Positions 5,537-7,604 of a DNA stretch of 7,604 bases are shown in pieces; within the stretch, counting starts at the first letter, position 1; the number at the start of each line of letters is the position of its first letter. The DNA comes from Nitrososphaerota archaeon. GTDB lineage: Archaea > Thermoproteota > Nitrososphaeria > Nitrososphaerales > CADDZS01. Made by a program: the position numbers and the translations under genes. The stretch lies in contig JAPCJV010000077.1 of NCBI GenBank assembly GCA_027886785.1, positions 1 through 7,604 of the forward strand, in the 5' to 3' direction. Below the pieces are notes generated by a model. That model did no database searches, was not told the origin of the DNA, and saw nothing but the letters and a program-made list of their open reading frames with translations.

Positions 5537-6214
5537 CTACGGGCTTTGGGGCTGCGGAGTAGCGGGTGCGGCGACGGTCTTTTGCGGCTGTTGGGACTTT
5601 TTCCCAAAGAGAGTCGAGCCTGAAACCAGTAGAATAAAGCCTATGATCCCCACGATTAGTCCACCGATCGCGCTCAGCGCGAATAAAAGATGAATCTTCA
5701 ATCCTCCGTAGAATACGATCGGAGCTAGTACTAAAAGCACCAACCCCAGAATTTCTGGAACGGAAGCTAGCTTCGCATTTCCCAAGATCTGTTTAGGGGA
5801 GAGAAGCAACGAAATACCGATCAGAAAAAATGCATAGATTAGGGCATAGCGTCCATTTACAAAAAAAGAAAAACCGTTTCCAACGTCGTAACTCGAGGCA
5901 CTCAGCGCAGCAAAATAGGAAATAATCAACACAACAACAGCAAGGATTTGCAGACGGCGAGTATTATCCTGAATAATTTTGTTTCGTTCATCCTTGTTTG
6001 AATACCGAACTTCCACCGCAATGGCAGCACAAATCGAGACCAGCGCGACAAGGAAAAGGTACGGACTTTTCGATACAACCAAATAAGCACTAGGGGGCAT
6101 AGTCGAAGTAGACGCAGTAGCCGCCCACTCGTAAATTCCATACACGATGCTTGCAACGACTGGGACAAGATAGAGAAGAAAAGCGACATCTTCTCCAAAG
6201 TCTTTGGAGGGCAT
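5537..6214 (-). CDS. Multi-pass membrane protein of unknown function
   Basis: I do not recognise this 225-aa protein. It has about six hydrophobic helices, near residues 10-30, 50-68, 88-106, 118-138, 152-171 and 173-200. A charged loop, RYSNKDERNKIIQDNTRR (70-87), lies between helices 2 and 3, and a 25-residue Gln/Pro/Ala-rich tail (QQPQKTVAAPATPQPQSP) ends the protein. By the positive-inside rule, the charged loop and the KK before the tail suggest both face the cytoplasm. No catalytic motif is evident. The start ATG lies 10 nt after the trmI stop, so the two are probably co-transcribed. GGGAG lies about 15 nt upstream, too far for a confident ribosome site. It is probably a lineage-conserved hypothetical membrane protein; its role may have nothing to do with tRNA methylation. 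Confidence 0.85.
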   Translation of the reverse strand: MPSKDFGEDVAFLLYLVPVVASIVYGIYEWAATASTSTMPPSAYLVVSKSPYLFLVALVSICAAIAVEVRYSNKDERNKIIQDNTRRLQILAVVVLIISYFAALSASSYDVGNGFSFFVNGRYALIYAFFLIGISLLLSPKQILGNAKLASVPEILGLVLLVLAPIVFYGGLKIHLLFALSAIGGLIVGIIGFILLVSGSTLFGKKSQQPQKTVAAPATPQPQSP

Positions 6215-6224
6215 GGGTTACAAA

Positions 6225-7052
6225 TTAACTCCCGGATTCTCTTGCTGATATAACATTTTCAACGGAGGGATTCACTTTTCGCCCGGAAGCGAGATAGCAA
6301 GTGTGGCCGATCATTCGAGTAGAGGGCCTCGTTTTTCCAGCTCTTGCCTCCATTCTCCGAAAAAGAATCTCAACGCTCTCTACATCCACGAATTTCCCCT
6401 CCATCGTGGAAGCCACATTCTCAAGCTGATTAGTCGTCGGACAAATGCAAAAAACGAATCCTGATCCTTTGAGGGAACGATGTGCGGTTTCAAGCAGCGT
6501 CCAAGGATCTCCCGTGTCGAGCATTACGAGGTCGTACGATCCTTCCTCTAGGGCAGCTTCGCGCAGGTTTGCATTCTCCCTTTTTACAAAGGAGGACATT
6601 CTCGCTTTTTCTATGTTTTTTCCCGAGATGGTGTAGAAATCCTCTCTCTCCTCAAAAGTGTGAACCAGACCGCCAGGTGCAACGATGCTAGCAAAGAACG
6701 TGGTAAGCGCACCCGAGCCCGTACCGCATTCCAGAACCCTGGAGCCGGAACGCAATCCGGAACGGGTAGCAATGTACGCAAAATCCTTGGGATAAACGAT
6801 CTGAGTCCTGCGTTCGGACTTCATGATAAAGTCCAGGATCGTCGGCTTCAGGATCCGGATGGTATCATTGAGGGTTGTGGAAATGCTGTCTCCGAACTTC
6901 AGACCGGGAATCTTTTTCAAATCCACGATCCCTGCGTGGGTATGGAAGCTGTCCATACCCTCTCGCAGTTCCACAAGCCAGGTTCTGCGAGAATCTAGAT
7001 AGAGTAGAACTCGGTCTCCAATGGAGATGATGTCCCGATCGTTGTTACTCAT
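6225..7052 (-). CDS. trmI: tRNA (adenine-57/58-N1)-methyltransferase
   Basis: SAM-dependent enzyme that methylates N1 of A58, and in archaea also A57, in the tRNA T-loop. Numbered from the longer TTG start (7079, 284 aa), an N-terminal beta-domain (about 15-80, with GDRVLLYLD) precedes a Rossmann-fold domain. RTQIVYPKD (91-99) is a TrmI hallmark. SAM motif I is VLECGTGSG (115-123), a ribose-binding acidic residue lies in FEERED (142-147), motif IV is MLDTGDPW (186-193) with D188, and ICPTTNQL (212-219) and RMIGHTCYL (255-263) follow. Motif IV has TG where LP is common. I prefer the ATG at 7052 (275 aa) because archaeal TrmI proteins start close to the GDxVLLYLD strand. The tRNA-Glu gene in this window carries A57 and A58 and so is a potential substrate. 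The gene probably forms an operon with the membrane protein downstream. Confidence 0.92.
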   Translation of the reverse strand: MSNNDRDIISIGDRVLLYLDSRRTWLVELREGMDSFHTHAGIVDLKKIPGLKFGDSISTTLNDTIRILKPTILDFIMKSERRTQIVYPKDFAYIATRSGLRSGSRVLECGTGSGALTTFFASIVAPGGLVHTFEEREDFYTISGKNIEKARMSSFVKRENANLREAALEEGSYDLVMLDTGDPWTLLETAHRSLKGSGFVFCICPTTNQLENVASTMEGKFVDVESVEILFRRMEARAGKTRPSTRMIGHTCYLASGRKVNPSVENVISARESGS

Positions 7053-7085
7053 GGATTCCACAAACCGAACGCGAACCAACGAGGG

Positions 7086-7093
7086 AATAAGAT
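7086..7093 (-). promoter_or_regulatory. Possible TATA box of the trmI operon
   Basis: ATCTTATT on the minus strand is centred about 37 nt upstream of the preferred trmI ATG (7052). It would start transcription near 7063-7066, which is downstream of the alternative TTG at 7079 and so favours the ATG. The match to the TATA consensus is weak. Confidence 0.3.
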
Positions 7094-7159
7094 GGCAAAA
7101 TCTCTACTCTCCCTCTCAGCAAAACAGATGGGACAAGTAGGTAAGAGAGATTATCTTCT

Positions 7160-7164
7160 AAAAA
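7160..7164 (-). terminator. Oligo-T end downstream of alba
   Basis: Five T on the minus strand, within CTCTTTTTAGAAG, lie about 20 nt after the alba stop codon. This is suitable for archaeal T-tract termination. The same A/T-rich block could instead contribute to a trmI promoter. Confidence 0.35.
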
Positions 7165-7182
7165 GAGTGAGAGAGGAAATCC

Positions 7183-7500
7183 TCAGGGCTTTTTCTTGGC
7201 AATCACGATTTCGATCGTCGAAACATTCCGGATATCCTCACCCTCGCCCAGCCTTTCAGTGTCAATCTTGATATTTCGGATTTCAAAGGTATTGTTTCCC
7301 AGTCTTTTGGTTACGATTTCTGCAACATCTACCGCTCTTGAAATCACCATTCCTCTTGCTTTCAACACAATGTCTTCGCTCTGGGCGAGCTGAACCATTG
7401 CGGACATAGCATAACTCATGACCGGTTTCTTGCCCACGAAGATGTGGTTAGGCGGTGAGGTTCTTGGCGGCCGCTCTGTACGCGGAGGGCCTCTTTGCAT
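7183..7500 (-). CDS. albA: DNA/RNA-binding chromatin protein Alba
   Basis: Small dimeric nucleic-acid-binding protein that coats archaeal DNA and also binds RNA. The fold runs from IFVGKKPVMSYAMSAMVQL, through IVLKARGMVISRAVDVAEIV, to STIEIVIAKKK at the C-terminus. GKKP holds the paired Lys (24 and 25 from this ATG) at the DNA-binding surface; the first corresponds to the Lys acetylated in the Sulfolobus protein. The start is ambiguous. ATG at 7500 gives 105 aa, close to the family length of 90-100. TTG at 7569 gives 128 aa with 23 extra polar residues. The tail before the fold contains two PPRT units (PPRTERPPRTSPP), giving a basic, Pro-rich, probably disordered N-terminus. A TATA box lies at 7591-7598. 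The gene is monocistronic as far as visible. Confidence 0.93.
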   Translation of the reverse strand: MQRGPPRTERPPRTSPPNHIFVGKKPVMSYAMSAMVQLAQSEDIVLKARGMVISRAVDVAEIVTKRLGNNTFEIRNIKIDTERLGEGEDIRNVSTIEIVIAKKKP

Positions 7501-7590
7501 CGAATCTGATTCTTCTGCCGCCGATTTGTTTGTGGGGTTGGGACTTCTGATGGCCAATTGCGAACGCAAAAATCGACGTAGTGGAGATCA

Positions 7591-7598
7591 TATTTAAG
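7591..7598 (-). promoter_or_regulatory. TATA box of alba
   Basis: CTTAAATA on the minus strand is a strong archaeal TATA match. Standard spacing places transcription start at about 7567-7571. That gives a leader of about 68 nt before ATG 7500, or an essentially leaderless transcript if TTG 7569 is used. Confidence 0.6.
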
Positions 7599-7604
7599 CC
7601 TACC

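Noticed and set aside
7092..7271. Plus-strand small ORF of 59 codons starting ATGGCAAAATC
   Set aside because: Its second half is antisense to the conserved end of Alba, it has no recognisable motif, and it has no clear promoter or ribosome site.
1..7604. Insertion sequences, CRISPR arrays, phage or plasmid genes
   Set aside because: No transposase-like protein, spaced direct repeats or terminal inverted repeats are visible; nearly all DNA is accounted for by housekeeping genes, two tRNAs and one exporter.

Overview
The window looks like a chromosomal segment from a Thaumarchaeota/Nitrososphaerota archaeon of moderate GC. I lean towards a Nitrososphaera-like soil or thermal lineage because the DNA is not AT-rich. 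The archaeal evidence is direct: three introns with bulge-helix-bulge-type folding in two tRNA genes, tRNAs with no encoded CCA, an Alba chromatin protein, an archaeal-type TrmI, a trans-prenyl diphosphate synthase, TATA boxes 25-35 nt upstream of starts, oligo-T ends and frequent TTG starts. The lineage is inferred; no marker gene here fixes it.

Layout. Positions 1-1380 (+) hold nearly all of nuoN, the antiporter-like membrane subunit of respiratory complex I; its first residues lie left of the window. It converges on a short prenyl diphosphate synthase (1377-2225, -), and the two stop codons share one CTAG palindrome. Positions 2368-2870 are an RNA block. A tRNA-Glu(TTC) on the minus strand carries a 58-nt intron in its T-loop. 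A tRNA with anticodon CAT on the plus strand carries two introns, one in the D-arm and one at the canonical 37/38 site.

Positions 2908-5447 (-) encode a three-gene ABC-2 type exporter: ATPase first, then two non-identical permeases. Positions 5537-7052 (-) encode trmI followed 10 nt later by a six-helix membrane protein of unknown function. Positions 7183-7500 (-) encode Alba, with a TATA box at the right edge of the window.

How the genes relate. Most of this is housekeeping: respiration (nuoN), isoprenoids for lipids or quinones (prenyl synthase), tRNA supply and modification (tRNAs, trmI) and chromatin (alba). The exporter is the only accessory-looking cassette, and its substrate cannot be read from sequence. 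One functional link stands out: TrmI methylates A57/A58 of the tRNA T-loop, and the tRNA-Glu intron interrupts that same loop one nucleotide after A58. I found no transposon, CRISPR array, phage gene or clearly new multi-gene system. The most unusual content is the pair of non-canonically interrupted tRNA genes and a prenyl synthase whose region after the second Asp motif is shortened.
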